DNA from: Alphaproteobacteria bacterium
Lineage (GTDB): Bacteria > Pseudomonadota > Alphaproteobacteria > Micavibrionales > Micavibrionaceae
Assembly: GCA_020442475.1 (NCBI GenBank)
Contig: JAGRKA010000001.1
Span: 1 to 64,000 of the forward strand
DNA: 64,000 bases
Direction: 5' to 3'
The translations under genes were made by a program, and so were the position numbers. The notes below the pieces were generated by a model. It searched no databases, was not told the origin of the DNA, and saw only the letters and a list, made by a program, of their open reading frames with translations. Positions 1 through 7,609 of this stretch are shown piece by piece (position 1 is the stretch's first letter; each line of letters opens with the position of its first letter).

Positions 1-239
1 TGTCCGGGGCAGTCCACGTGCGCGTAGTGGCGCTTGGCCGTCTCATACTCAACGTGCGCCGTTGAAATCGTGATCCCACGCGCTTTCTCTTCAGGCGCCT
101 TGTCAATCTGATCAACGCTCTCGCCCTTTCCGTATTTCTTCGCTATCGCCGCCGTCAGCGTCGTCTTACCATGGTCCACGTGACCAATCGTCCCAATGTT
201 ACAATGCGGCTTATTCCGCTCGAATTTTTCCTTAGACAT
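1..239 (-). CDS. tuf: Elongation factor Tu, N-terminal part (runs off the left edge)
   Basis: EF-Tu is the GTPase that delivers aminoacyl-tRNA to the ribosomal A site in the cytoplasm. Only the first 79 or so codons lie in the window. Reading leftward from the ATG at 239 gives [20 protein letters not shown], the invariant EF-Tu start, followed by the P-loop segment GHVDHGKTT, the switch I region [14 protein letters not shown] and HVDCPG, the start of the G3 box. The match to the family is nearly residue for residue. The rest of the GTPase domain and domains 2 and 3 lie left of base 1. A possible ribosome site (AGGGAA) lies about 12 bases before the start. The gene follows a bidirectional hairpin terminator at 320-353, so it probably has its own promoter in 240-319, although no convincing -35/-10 pair was seen there. 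Confidence 0.97.
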   Translation of the reverse strand, partial: MSKEKFERNKPHCNIGTIGHVDHGKTTLTAAIAKKYGKGESVDQIDKAPEEKARGITISTAHVEYETAKRHYAHVDCPG

Positions 240-319
240 GTTTTTCGTCCGTTCCCTAATGTAAAGATCATAACAAAACAGGCTCTCAGGCCCGACGCCG
301 AAAACCAGTCTCCTCATGT

Positions 320-353
320 AAAAAACCCGCCGACCGATGTCAACGGGTTTTTT
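320..353 (-). terminator. Hairpin terminator between the small ORF and tuf
   Basis: The two arms AAAAAACCCG (320-329) and CGGGTTTTTT (344-353) are exact complements around a 14-base loop. Both strands therefore read a GC stem followed by six T. Read leftward it follows the 57-codon ORF at 403-576, which it would terminate, and it separates that ORF from tuf. The GC stem is only four pairs, so efficiency is uncertain. Confidence 0.6.
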
Positions 354-402
354 GAGAGTGTTAAAATATTTACTGGTACGTTTTGGTTTAACCCTTCGTC
401 TT

Positions 403-576
403 TCAAAGACTGTTTATGAGGTCCATAACCTTGTTATGTGATACGGGTTCATCCATTTCGTTCAAAGGATTAGCATCCTGCCCTGTATACACCTGTTCCA
501 GAGCGCTATTCCAAACATTTCCCAACGTATCTGGGGTCGGCCATAATTCGTCCTGATCAATAATACTCTCTGCCAT
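403..576 (-). CDS. Small acidic protein of unknown function (57 aa)
   Basis: An unrecognised 57-codon ORF. It starts [20 protein letters not shown] and ends [12 protein letters not shown]. It is rich in Asp, Glu and Asn, with no signal peptide or membrane segment. A GGAG seven bases before the ATG at 576 makes that a better start than the in-frame ATG at 582, which overlaps the same GGAG too closely. Codon use looks like a real protein, with no runs of rare or low-complexity codons, and a hairpin terminator follows at 320-353. It lies upstream of tuf in the same direction. No function can be assigned; a conserved hit in related genomes would be needed to settle that it is a gene. Confidence 0.45.
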   Translation of the reverse strand: MAESIIDQDELWPTPDTLGNVWNSALEQVYTGQDANPLNEMDEPVSHNKVMDLINSL

Positions 577-731
577 TTCCATACTCCATTAATTCGTTAC
601 AAAATTACCAAAAATCATCATGAGAGGATTTTTTCTAATACGATCCATATTCCAAAAGCAATAGAATTATTCCGGAAAATGAAAGATTTTTTCAAAAGTG
701 GCTGTCAGTAAAGATTTTCGCTGTTAAAAAT

Positions 732-759
732 TTTACACCGGACAAAAAGCCAATATTAT
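732..759 (+). promoter_or_regulatory. Likely sigma-70-type promoter for tag
   Basis: TTTACA (732-737) and TATTAT (754-759) are spaced by 16 bases and point rightward at tag, whose start lies about 60 bases further on. The surrounding 600-760 region is AT-rich. This is a consensus match by eye only. Confidence 0.4.
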
Positions 760-819
760 TGCTATGGTTGCACCGGAGAGCCAAACTGTCCCGCTCTCTA
801 CCGGAACGTGAAGGGTAAC

Positions 820-1443
820 ATGACCGATACAGCCTTACTGACAGGCGCAGACGGGAAAGACCGCTGCTGGTGGGCCGGGAGCGATCCAGACTATCTCCGC
901 TATCATGATGAGGAGTGGGGGCGGCCCTGCCGGGACGATATCCGCCTGTATGAAAAAATCTGCCTCGAAGGGTTTCAGGCCGGGCTGTCATGGCTGACGA
1001 TCCTCCGGAAACGGGAGAATTTCCGCCGCGCCTTTGCCGGATTCACCTTCGAAAAGGTCGCGCGCTTTACGGATCAAGACGTAGAGCGCCTGTTACGCGA
1101 TGAGGGGATTATCCGTCATCGCGGTAAGATCGAAGCGGCGATCAATAATGCGCAGCGCACATGCGACCTGGTCGACGAATGCGGCTCACTTTACGCTTAT
1201 TTCGAGCGCTTTCGCCCTCGGCCTGAAAATCGTCCGGTGCGTGTGACGCTGGATTTTCTCAAAAACAACCCGCAAACGCCTGAATCTGCGGCCCTGTCCA
1301 AAGACCTCAAAAAACGGGGTTTTCAATTTGTCGGGCCAACAACCATGTACGCCCATATGCAGGCCATGGGGCTGGTCAATGATCACCTGCACGGATGCTG
1401 CGTCCGGAAAGCCGTTGAAGACGCGCAAAAAAATACTGTTTAA
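820..1443 (+). CDS. tag: DNA-3-methyladenine glycosylase I
   Basis: Removes 3-methyladenine from alkylated DNA, the first step of base excision repair. The 207-residue protein matches the Tag family along its length: the N-terminal RCWWAG carrying the first zinc-ligand cysteine, YHDEEWGRP with a zinc-ligand histidine, the substrate-pocket block EGFQAGLSWLTILRKRENF, then GIIRHRGKIEA and, near the C-terminus, LVNDHLHGCC with the remaining His and Cys ligands. Family proteins are 185-210 residues, so it is complete. The ATG at 820 follows GAAGGG at a short distance; the GTG at 808 in the same frame is a less likely start. It stands alone upstream of serA with an 80-base gap. Confidence 0.93.
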   Translation: MTDTALLTGADGKDRCWWAGSDPDYLRYHDEEWGRPCRDDIRLYEKICLEGFQAGLSWLTILRKRENFRRAFAGFTFEKVARFTDQDVERLLRDEGIIRHRGKIEAAINNAQRTCDLVDECGSLYAYFERFRPRPENRPVRVTLDFLKNNPQTPESAALSKDLKKRGFQFVGPTTMYAHMQAMGLVNDHLHGCCVRKAVEDAQKNTV

Positions 1444-1525
1444 AATCCCTCTTTACTTCCTTCACCAAGAGGCGTAGAGCTGGAGGCCTGTTTACCTAAA
1501 CAAGACAAAATTAGGAGTATATATC

Positions 1526-3118
1526 ATGGCCCCCAAAGTTCTCATCAGCGATAAACTGGACCCCCTTGCTATAGAAATTTTCAAGACAAAAGGCGTCGAG
1601 ATTGATTTTAAACCCGGCCTTTCCCCCGAAGAGCAAATAAAGATTATCGGTGAGTATGACGGGCTGGCGATTCGCTCGGCCACGAAGGTTACGGCTGAGA
1701 TGATCGAGGCCGGGAAAAACCTCAAAGTAATAGGCCGCGCGGGAATCGGCGTGGATAACGTGGATATTCCGGCGGCGACGAATGCCGGGATGGTTGTGAT
1801 GAACACGCCCTTTGGCAACGCGATTACGACAGCCGAGCACGCAATTGCGATGATGTTCGCGCTGGCGCGCCAGATTCCGCAGGCTAACGAATCGACTCAT
1901 GCCGGAAAATGGGAAAAGAAAAAATTCATGGGAGTCGAGCTGACCGCCAAGACGCTGGGCGTCATCGGCTGCGGGAATATCGGCTCCATCGCGGCGGCGC
2001 GCGGTGTAGGGCTGAAAATGCATGTGATCGCTTATGATCCGTTCCTCACCAAAGAGCGCGCTGTCGAGATCGGCGTTGAGAAGGTCGAGCTGGATGATTT
2101 GCTAGCGCGTTCGGACTTCATCACGATCCATGTCCCGAAAAACGAGCATACAACGGGTCTGATCAATAAAAAGACGATCGCGCAGATGAAAGACGGCGTA
2201 CGGATCATCAATTGCGCGCGCGGCGGGATCGTCGTAGAAGCGGATCTGAAAGAAGCGCTGGATTCAGGCAAGGTCGCAGGCGCAGCTCTGGACGTATTTG
2301 AAAAAGAACCGGCGACGGAAAATATTCTTTTCGGACATGAAAATGTCGTCTGCACGCCGCATTTGGGCGCCTCAACAACCGAAGCACAGGTGAATGTGGC
2401 CTTACAGGTCGCTGAACAGATGGCCGATTACCTCATGAACGGCGCCATCACGAATGCCCTCAACATGCCCTCCATCTCGGCAGAGGATGCGCCGCGCCTT
2501 AAACCCTACCTCAAACTGGCCGAACAGATGGGCAGCTTCGCCGGGCAGATCACGGAACATGCGATCGAAAAAATTGAGATCGAATATGAAGGCACGATCA
2601 CGGAGGTCAACACCGACCCTGTAACATCCGTTCTGATTGCCAATTTGCTTGGAAGGCAGACAGATTCCGTCAATATGGTTAACGCCCTTCAGGTTGCGCA
2701 GGCGCGCGGCATTGAGATCAAGCAAAGCTATAGCTCGGCAGCCAAAGAATGGCGCTCCATCATTAATGTCACCGTTAAAACCAGCGAGCGGGAACGTAAC
2801 GTCACCGGAACGCTCTTTACCGGTAAGGAACCACGTATCGTCAATATTGAAGGCGTCCCGGTAGAAGCGGCCCTGTCCGCGCATATGCTGTTCGTCCGTA
2901 ACGACGATACGCCGGGTCTGATCGGCAAGCTGGGGAGCCTTCTGGGCGATGCAGGCCAGAATATCGCTGATTTCCGGCTTGGCCGGAAAGAGGGCGCGAA
3001 CGAAGCCGTTTGCCTGATTTCTCTGGATGCTGCACTGCCCGATTCGCTTTTTGCCCAGATTTCCGATCTTCCGCAGGTTAAAAGCGCGATCCGGCTGAGT
3101 TTCCCGAAACAGGCCTAA
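1526..3118 (+). CDS. serA: D-3-phosphoglycerate dehydrogenase, long form
   Basis: Oxidises 3-phosphoglycerate to 3-phosphohydroxypyruvate with NAD, the entry step of serine synthesis. The 530 residues show the long SerA layout. First comes a split catalytic domain (residues 1-100 and about 285-315). It holds a Rossmann domain with GVIGCGNIGSIAAARG near residue 145, the active-site Arg region NCARGGIV, and the CTPHLGAST block with the catalytic His. An intervening allosteric-substrate-binding domain (about 320-455) follows, then a C-terminal ACT domain (VRNDDTPGLIGKLGSLLGDA onward) that would bind serine for feedback inhibition. AGGAG lies nine bases before the ATG. In many alphaproteobacteria serA is next to serC; here serC lies 57 kb away at the other end of the window. 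Confidence 0.97.
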   Translation: MAPKVLISDKLDPLAIEIFKTKGVEIDFKPGLSPEEQIKIIGEYDGLAIRSATKVTAEMIEAGKNLKVIGRAGIGVDNVDIPAATNAGMVVMNTPFGNAITTAEHAIAMMFALARQIPQANESTHAGKWEKKKFMGVELTAKTLGVIGCGNIGSIAAARGVGLKMHVIAYDPFLTKERAVEIGVEKVELDDLLARSDFITIHVPKNEHTTGLINKKTIAQMKDGVRIINCARGGIVVEADLKEALDSGKVAGAALDVFEKEPATENILFGHENVVCTPHLGASTTEAQVNVALQVAEQMADYLMNGAITNALNMPSISAEDAPRLKPYLKLAEQMGSFAGQITEHAIEKIEIEYEGTITEVNTDPVTSVLIANLLGRQTDSVNMVNALQVAQARGIEIKQSYSSAAKEWRSIINVTVKTSERERNVTGTLFTGKEPRIVNIEGVPVEAALSAHMLFVRNDDTPGLIGKLGSLLGDAGQNIADFRLGRKEGANEAVCLISLDAALPDSLFAQISDLPQVKSAIRLSFPKQA

Positions 3119-3172
3119 GCTTATTTAAAGGGATACGGCCAGGGCGTAGATCCGCCTTATATCAGGAGATTG

Positions 3173-3246
3173 TGGAGCGGGCGACCGGGATCGAACCGGC
3201 ATATTCAGCTTGGAAGGCTGACGTTCTACCATTGAACTACGCCCGC
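3173..3246 (-). tRNA. tRNA-Gly (anticodon TCC)
   Basis: Folds as a 74-nt cloverleaf on the minus strand: acceptor stem GCGGGCG/CGCCCGC, D arm GTTC/GAAC, anticodon arm TCAGC-CTTCCAA-GCTGA with anticodon TCC, T arm with TTCGATC, and an encoded CCA end. It would read GGA and GGG codons. It is transcribed leftward and lies 56 bases from the second Gly tRNA. Confidence 0.95.
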
Positions 3247-3302
3247 ATATCACTGTCTCTACCGTAAAAATGTGCAGAGAAACAGCTTTATCTGGTTTTT
3301 TC

Positions 3303-3377
3303 TGGAGCGGGTGATGGGGATCGAACCCACGGCCCTCAGCTTGGGAAGCTGATGCTCTACCACTGAGCTACACCCGC
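3303..3377 (-). tRNA. tRNA-Gly (anticodon CCC)
   Basis: A 75-nt cloverleaf on the minus strand: acceptor GCGGGTG/CACCCGC, D arm GCTC/GAGC, anticodon arm CAGC-TTCCCAA-GCTG giving anticodon CCC, T loop TTCGATC and an encoded CCA. It reads GGG. It is paired with tRNA-Gly(TCC), probably in one transcript. The usual GCC isoacceptor is not in this window. Confidence 0.94.
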
Positions 3378-3449
3378 GCGGAAAAAAACCGCCCCTATAT
3401 AGGCCCGCCTTGCTGGAAAAATCAAGATCAAAACCGCCGGGGCTAAAGA

Positions 3450-3478
3450 TTGACCTGCGTATAGACGCGCCCTATATT
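3450..3478 (+). promoter_or_regulatory. Strong promoter for greA
   Basis: TTGACC (3450-3455) and TATATT (3473-3478) are spaced exactly 17 bases, close to the sigma-70 consensus. It points rightward to greA. Transcription would begin near 3485, so the leader includes the terminator hairpin at 3510-3538. Confidence 0.7.
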
Positions 3479-3509
3479 AGAAACTGTGAGCTTCGAAAGA
3501 CCGAACCGC

Positions 3510-3538
3510 CCCGCCTTTTTAAAGGCGGGTTGTTTTTT
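3510..3538 (+). terminator. Intrinsic terminator inside the greA leader
   Basis: CCCGCCTTT (3510-3518) pairs with AAAGGCGGG (3521-3529), followed by TTGTTTTTT: a textbook rightward terminator. The T-tract lies only on the plus strand. No gene precedes it in that direction: the neighbouring tRNAs read leftward and serA ended 400 bases earlier. It sits between the greA promoter and the greA start, so it can act only as an attenuator or as the end of a short leader RNA of about 55 nt. Confidence 0.72.
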
Positions 3539-3561
3539 AACAGCTGTAAGGACGAGATAAA

Positions 3562-4041
3562 ATGGATAAGGTTCCTATGACCGCGCAAGGCTATAAGGCT
3601 CTGGAAGAGGAGTTGAAAACGCTGAAGAGCGTAGAGCGCCCTGCCGTGATAGCCGCGATTGCCGAGGCGCGCGAGCATGGCGATTTGTCCGAGAATGCAG
3701 AATATCATGCCGCCCGCGAACAGCAGAGTTTTATCGAAGGGCGTATTCAGGAGCTGGAATTCGTAATCGGCAAGGCGCAGATCATCGACCTGTCGACATT
3801 GAGCGGCAATACGGTCAAATTTGGTGCAACTGTCCTGATCGTCGATGAAGACACGGACGAAGAGCTGCGCTACCAGATCGTCGGCGATTACGAAGCCGAC
3901 ACCGGGCAAGGAAAAATCTCGATCAGTGCGCCAATCGCACGGGCCCTGATTGGGAAATCCCTTGGAGATTCTGTGAACGTTCGGACACCCAAAGGTTTAC
4001 GAACCTATGAAATTCTCGAGGTGATTTATAAGGCCGACTGA
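3562..4041 (+). CDS. greA: Transcription elongation factor GreA
   Basis: GreA enters the RNA polymerase secondary channel and stimulates cleavage of the transcript in backtracked complexes. The 159 residues show the N-terminal coiled coil (residues 5-75), with the tip acidic motif [14 protein letters not shown] that carries the Asp and Glu needed for cleavage. The C-terminal FKBP-like domain follows, with SPIGRALIG-like [15 protein letters not shown]. Length equals the family norm of about 158. AAGGACGAG precedes the ATG at 3562 by five bases; the internal ATG at 3577 lacks a site. The promoter and leader terminator upstream suggest the gene is controlled by attenuation, as has been described for E. 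coli greA. It converges on tRNA-Ser. Confidence 0.96.
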   Translation: MDKVPMTAQGYKALEEELKTLKSVERPAVIAAIAEAREHGDLSENAEYHAAREQQSFIEGRIQELEFVIGKAQIIDLSTLSGNTVKFGATVLIVDEDTDEELRYQIVGDYEADTGQGKISISAPIARALIGKSLGDSVNVRTPKGLRTYEILEVIYKAD

Positions 4042-4072
4042 AATCGTTAATGAATGGTGATGAAAGGGAAAA

Positions 4073-4165
4073 TGGCGGAGACTGAGGGATTCGAACCCTC
4101 GATGAGGCTTTTGACCCCATACTCCCTTAGCAGGGGAGCGCCTTCAGCCACTCGGCCAAGTCTCC
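4073..4165 (-). tRNA. tRNA-Ser (anticodon GCT)
   Basis: A 93-nt class II tRNA on the minus strand: acceptor GGAGACT/AGTCTCC, anticodon arm CTCCC-CTGCTAA-GGGAG with anticodon GCT, a long variable arm (TATGGGGTCAAAAGCCTCAT) as expected for serine, T arm GAGGG-TTCGAAT-CCCTC and discriminator G followed by CCA. It reads AGC and AGU. Confidence 0.95.
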
Positions 4166-4208
4166 TGAAATTCAGTCTGAGGGTAAAATACCGAATTTGC
4201 GGCATTGA

Positions 4209-5327
4209 TCAAGGCGTTTTATCGTTTTGCCTGTTTTTCTTTGCTTCAGGCCCGTTTGCCCACTCAGGTTGGCGGCCTTCTTTAGCACGGATATCACGAT
4301 ACCAGGCCAGATAATTATTCACACAGCGCTCTTTCGTAAATTCACCTTCGTAACGCTTCAGGCCGTTTTCCGCGATTTTTTTCATTAAGGCCGGGTCCGC
4401 GTTTAAGCGCCGAACAGCCTCCACGATGGCCTGTTCGTCATCAACGGGAACGAGCAGCCCGTCCTCTCCGTCACGGACGAATTGCCGGGGACCGTCGCAC
4501 GCGGAGGCGAGCAATGGCGTACCTTGCGCCCAAGCCTGTACGAATACCGTACCGAATCCTTCGTCCCGCGATATAAAGGTGCAGATATCGCAAGCCTGAA
4601 ACAGGGCTGTACGGTCGTTACGCCAGCCGAGCAGTTTAACACGGTCCTCAAGACCCAGAGCCGTGATCAGGGCTTCCAGCTCACCCCTCTTATTGCCCTC
4701 TCCGGCGATCCACAGATAAACGCCCTCAAGCTGTGATACCGCCTTGATCAGCGTATCAAAGGCCTTATCCCAGTGCAGCCGTCCCATACCCAGCAAAAGG
4801 AGCGCGTCCTCCGGTACGCCGTAATCGGCGCGGTTAATCGGCGTAAAATCCTTTTCGGTTTCGGCAAAATTATTGATCTGGCAGACATGGTCGGTCGCCA
4901 CCCCGTTTTCGATCAGATAGTCCTTAATATCCGGGGTGATCGCGACAAAATAATCCGTGTTTTTGAAATATTTAAGCTTGTAGGGTGTGCCCAGCCTTGA
5001 AACGGTCAGATAGCGTGGGATGCCCATCGAAGCGCTCCAGCGCGGCATCACCGAACTCGCACGGCTCATCCAGCCCTGAACGATGTCGGGCTGGAAATCA
5101 CGGATAATGCCGCGAATGCGGCGCGGTGTGGCCAGATCGAATTTGCCGCCAAAACGTAAAGAATGAACCTTGATCCCGGCTTTCTCGAGGCGGGGGACAC
5201 GAATATCGCTGGGACGGGTCACGGCCTCGACCGTATGCCCGGCCTCATGCAGGGCAATCGACATATCCACGAAGGCTGTCTCTGCGCCGCCATGGGCCGC
5301 CCCAGCCATAATTTGAAGAAGTCTCAT
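4209..5327 (-). CDS. Family 4 glycosyltransferase
   Basis: A 372-residue GT-B glycosyltransferase, likely acting in the cytoplasm on a lipid-linked or lipopolysaccharide sugar. The N-terminal domain has the Gly-rich GAAHGGAETAF acceptor-side loop; the C-terminal domain has LLGMGRLHWDKAFDTLI and the donor-binding block FISRDEGFGTVFVQAWAQGTP. In GT4 enzymes this block carries E-x7-E; here the second position is Gln (E-GFGTVFV-Q), a change from the canonical motif. Substrates cannot be predicted. It is flanked by tRNA-Ser and an unknown secreted protein, and is not in a visible polysaccharide operon, although a second GT4 gene lies at 16042. Confidence 0.85.
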   Translation of the reverse strand: MRLLQIMAGAAHGGAETAFVDMSIALHEAGHTVEAVTRPSDIRVPRLEKAGIKVHSLRFGGKFDLATPRRIRGIIRDFQPDIVQGWMSRASSVMPRWSASMGIPRYLTVSRLGTPYKLKYFKNTDYFVAITPDIKDYLIENGVATDHVCQINNFAETEKDFTPINRADYGVPEDALLLLGMGRLHWDKAFDTLIKAVSQLEGVYLWIAGEGNKRGELEALITALGLEDRVKLLGWRNDRTALFQACDICTFISRDEGFGTVFVQAWAQGTPLLASACDGPRQFVRDGEDGLLVPVDDEQAIVEAVRRLNADPALMKKIAENGLKRYEGEFTKERCVNNYLAWYRDIRAKEGRQPEWANGPEAKKNRQNDKTP

Positions 5328-5357
5328 GAGGCTGTTGTATCCTAGAGGCGCACAGGC

Positions 5358-6038
5358 TTAAAGCTCTTGGTCAGCCGGAGCGCTTTTCTGTGCGTCTCCT
5401 TCTCCGGTGTCGTCATTGACTGCACCTTCCGGCGGTTCCTCATCAAGCGCTTGCATCGCCTGCGGCAAACCTACAAGCGTTTTTTCCAACAAGCCGGTCA
5501 TGGTTTCCTGCGTCTCATCCATCTTGTTGCGCAGATATTCGCAGGCTTCCGGTGTCGTCACCGGAACCTTCTTAATCTCACTCTGATATTGGGTCCGGTT
5601 ATCGTCGATCAGTTGAAAAACCTCCCTTATATCCTTAGGGTCCGCATAATCCTGAGCAAACAGCATATTATTGATCATCGCATCCGCTTCGGCCATCACG
5701 GGATCAATGGCCCCATCCCATTTTTTATAACGCTCATTCAGGGCATCCGCCATGTCCGGGTTATTCGCAGAGCATTGTTCGATCGCGTTGGCGACATCTG
5801 CACGGACCATTTTGACAACGCCCGCAATATTATAATTGGCGTAGAGAATATTGAAATGCTGCTTATCGCGGGGAGAGAGGCCTTTTTGAAATTCAACAAG
5901 GTTAATGGCCTTTTTCGGAGCGACAACCGCCTCCCCCGCAGAAGCATCGGTCTGCGTGCTTTCCTCCGCAAAAGCCGGGGAGACTGCGCCGCCGGATAGC
6001 AAGGCAAGCGTAACGATCAGTGCAAAAAGGTGTTTCAT
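5358..6038 (-). CDS. Secreted protein of unknown function
   Basis: A 226-residue protein starting MKHLFALIVTLALLSGG, with a clear signal peptide that should be cleaved after the Ala-Phe-Ala near residue 24. The mature part is mainly helical and charged. Two Cys (in EQCSANN and PEACEYL) may form a disulfide in the periplasm. The tail is Asp/Glu/Gly/Pro-rich and probably disordered. The ATG at 6038 has AAAGG six bases upstream; an in-frame ATG at 6083 would add 15 residues before the signal peptide and is unlikely. No family is recognised. It lies downstream of a strong leftward terminator (6107-6180), so either it has a promoter in 6040-6106 or the terminator regulates it. Confidence 0.75.
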   Translation of the reverse strand: MKHLFALIVTLALLSGGAVSPAFAEESTQTDASAGEAVVAPKKAINLVEFQKGLSPRDKQHFNILYANYNIAGVVKMVRADVANAIEQCSANNPDMADALNERYKKWDGAIDPVMAEADAMINNMLFAQDYADPKDIREVFQLIDDNRTQYQSEIKKVPVTTPEACEYLRNKMDETQETMTGLLEKTLVGLPQAMQALDEEPPEGAVNDDTGEGDAQKSAPADQEL

Positions 6039-6106
6039 GGTAAGCCTTTCCCGAATGTGAATCGCGCGATATCCGTCTACCACATGAAAATAGCGTGTAA
6101 TCAGGC

Positions 6107-6180
6107 AAAAAAAAAGCCTGTATGGTGTTATTCAGACAAACTTTACGGGGCAACATCGTTTGTCCAAAGACCATACAGGC
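6107..6180 (-). terminator. Large leftward hairpin terminator with T9 tail
   Basis: Arms 6116-6126 (GCCTGTATGGT) and 6170-6180 (ACCATACAGGC) are perfect 11-bp complements. Inside, GACAAAC (6135-6141) pairs with GTTTGTC (6158-6164). Reading leftward the stem is followed by nine T (6107-6115). The foot of the stem, GCCTG at 6116-6120, can instead pair with CAGGC at 6102-6106 across the A9/T9 run, giving a second, mutually exclusive hairpin. No clear gene precedes it on this strand, so it ends either an unannotated small RNA or an attenuated leader of the secreted-protein gene. Confidence 0.65.
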
Positions 6181-6526
6181 CAGTGCGCATGATTCAGTCA
6201 TGTTGAAAGCCGAAAAAAAGCCAAAAACACCCTTAAAAAATTCGAAGAGTCAGACCTTTCTGCGGCGTGCTTGTTCTTCTGTGGATTCCCCTTATTTATT
6301 CTTTTTTTCCAACTTTAAGCGGAGGGCGAATTTGTATACTCCTTACCGGGATATATACATAACCTCTATATATTTAACATAACTCATAAAGAGTGAATAT
6401 AAAGTAAATAAAATTCAAAATGTATTTAGGCAAATTTGCGGTGTATGAGAGCCCATAGCCTTCTCGTACAAACCCTTTTCCTTGTGCGGGAGGGGGGATT
6501 AATACCCCGGCACATGCGACCGTACT
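6181..6526. other. AT-rich intergenic stretch, no gene supported
   Basis: About 350 bases between the leftward terminator and the mreC promoter. It is strongly AT-rich at 6340-6420. ORFs here have no ribosome site in a sensible position; a good AAGGAG on the minus strand near 6340 is followed only by non-start codons. It could hold the promoter and body of a leftward small RNA ending at 6107. Nothing firmer can be said. Confidence 0.4.
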
Positions 6527-6554
6527 TTGAATCCCCATTTTTTTGCTGTAGAAT
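6527..6554 (+). promoter_or_regulatory. Possible mreC promoter
   Basis: TTGAAT (6527-6532) and TAGAAT (6549-6554) with a 16-base spacer lie about 85 bases before the mreC start. The -10 region overlaps a small inverted repeat, GCTGTA-N7-TACAGC. This is a by-eye consensus match. Confidence 0.4.
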
Positions 6555-6636
6555 TTATACAGCTTGTTGTGCTTCCCTCCACTTTTATCTAAAAGTTAAA
6601 GAATCATGATCATCTTGAGTTTGGAAGGATAGACCG

Positions 6637-7533
6637 TTGAGGCGCCGCTCCGCTCCGCACAGTTTTAGCAGATCGAAAGGGTGGGCTCGCGCTTTGCCTG
6701 CACCTTTGACAGGCGGGAGCGGTTCCAGCTTCTTTTTTATCCTGCTGGCGTTAGGGCTTTTATTTCTGTCGACCATCAATCCGGGTTTAATGAGCGGTGC
6801 GCGCTCGTCTGCCGCAGATGCGCTAGCCCCGGCACTCAGCGTGGTAACGCAACCTTTCCGAAAAGCGGTTCTGGTTTTGCAGGACGTTTCCGGCCTTGCG
6901 GAACTGCAAGCAGAGAATACTCGCCTGTCACAGGAAAACGCACGTTTACGCGAATGGTATCAGGCCGCCTTGCTGCTGGAGGCGGAAAACAAATCGCTTC
7001 AAGCCTTGTTGAACGTGAAGATCGAGCCGCAGCACAGCTATGTGACAGCACGTATTCTGGCTGATTCTGGGAACCGCTTCGTTAAAAGCCTTCTGACACA
7101 GGCCGGGCGTGAAGACGGCGTTGAAAAAGGGCAGGCTGTGCTGTCCGGAGATGGTCTGATCGGTCGGATTATTGAAGCAGGACAGAAAACCTCCCGTATT
7201 CTCTTGCTAACGGACATTAACTCCCGCGTACCTGTTCTCGTCGAAAATACCAGCCAACATGCGATTCTGGCAGGCGATAACGGGCCATACGCAAAGCTAT
7301 TGCTTATCTCCACAGACAGCGAAATCACAGAAGGGTCGCGGATTGTTACGTCAGGCCATGGCGGCTTATTTCCGCAAGGCCTGCCCGTTGGATTGGCCGT
7401 AAAAATACCGGATGGGAGAATTGTCGTACGGCCCTATGCGGATTTCAACAGGATCGTCCATGTCCGGATCATAGACCGGCCGGATGATCCGAATTTACGG
7501 CGCGGCAGCCTTTCCGATACAGATCTTTATTAG
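6637..7533 (+). CDS. mreC: Rod-shape-determining protein MreC
   Basis: MreC is a bitopic inner-membrane protein of the elongasome that links MreB/RodZ to the periplasmic cell-wall synthases PBP2 and RodA. The 298 residues show a cytoplasmic N-terminus, one membrane segment (about residues 31-46, SFFFILLALGLLFLST), a periplasmic coiled coil (about 85-125, LQAENTRLSQENARLREW), and the two beta-barrel domains with ILADSGNRFVKSLLTQAGREDGV and LLTDINSRVPVLVE. The start is a TTG, chosen because GGAAGGAT lies seven bases upstream and no in-frame ATG precedes the membrane segment. Neither mreB nor mreD is adjacent, whereas mreBCD is the usual order. Confidence 0.9.
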   Translation: MRRRSAPHSFSRSKGWARALPAPLTGGSGSSFFFILLALGLLFLSTINPGLMSGARSSAADALAPALSVVTQPFRKAVLVLQDVSGLAELQAENTRLSQENARLREWYQAALLLEAENKSLQALLNVKIEPQHSYVTARILADSGNRFVKSLLTQAGREDGVEKGQAVLSGDGLIGRIIEAGQKTSRILLLTDINSRVPVLVENTSQHAILAGDNGPYAKLLLISTDSEITEGSRIVTSGHGGLFPQGLPVGLAVKIPDGRIVVRPYADFNRIVHVRIIDRPDDPNLRRGSLSDTDLY

Positions 7534-7609
7534 GGTTTTTTCTGTTTTAAATGGAAATGCATAGCCTGGCCACTTGCAGGTATTTCGCTCCACGAATCTT
7601 GAAAATCGT

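Noticed and set aside
5367-5999. A 210-codon open frame on the plus strand opposite the secreted-protein gene
   Set aside because: It is the antisense shadow of a gene with a clear signal peptide and ribosome site; the translated product is rich in Arg, His and Ile in the pattern of an opposite-strand frame.
5902-6201. A 99-codon ORF starting at 6201 on the minus strand
   Set aside because: It crosses the large hairpin and overlaps the secreted-protein gene in another frame; Cys-rich and repetitive at the end, without a ribosome site.
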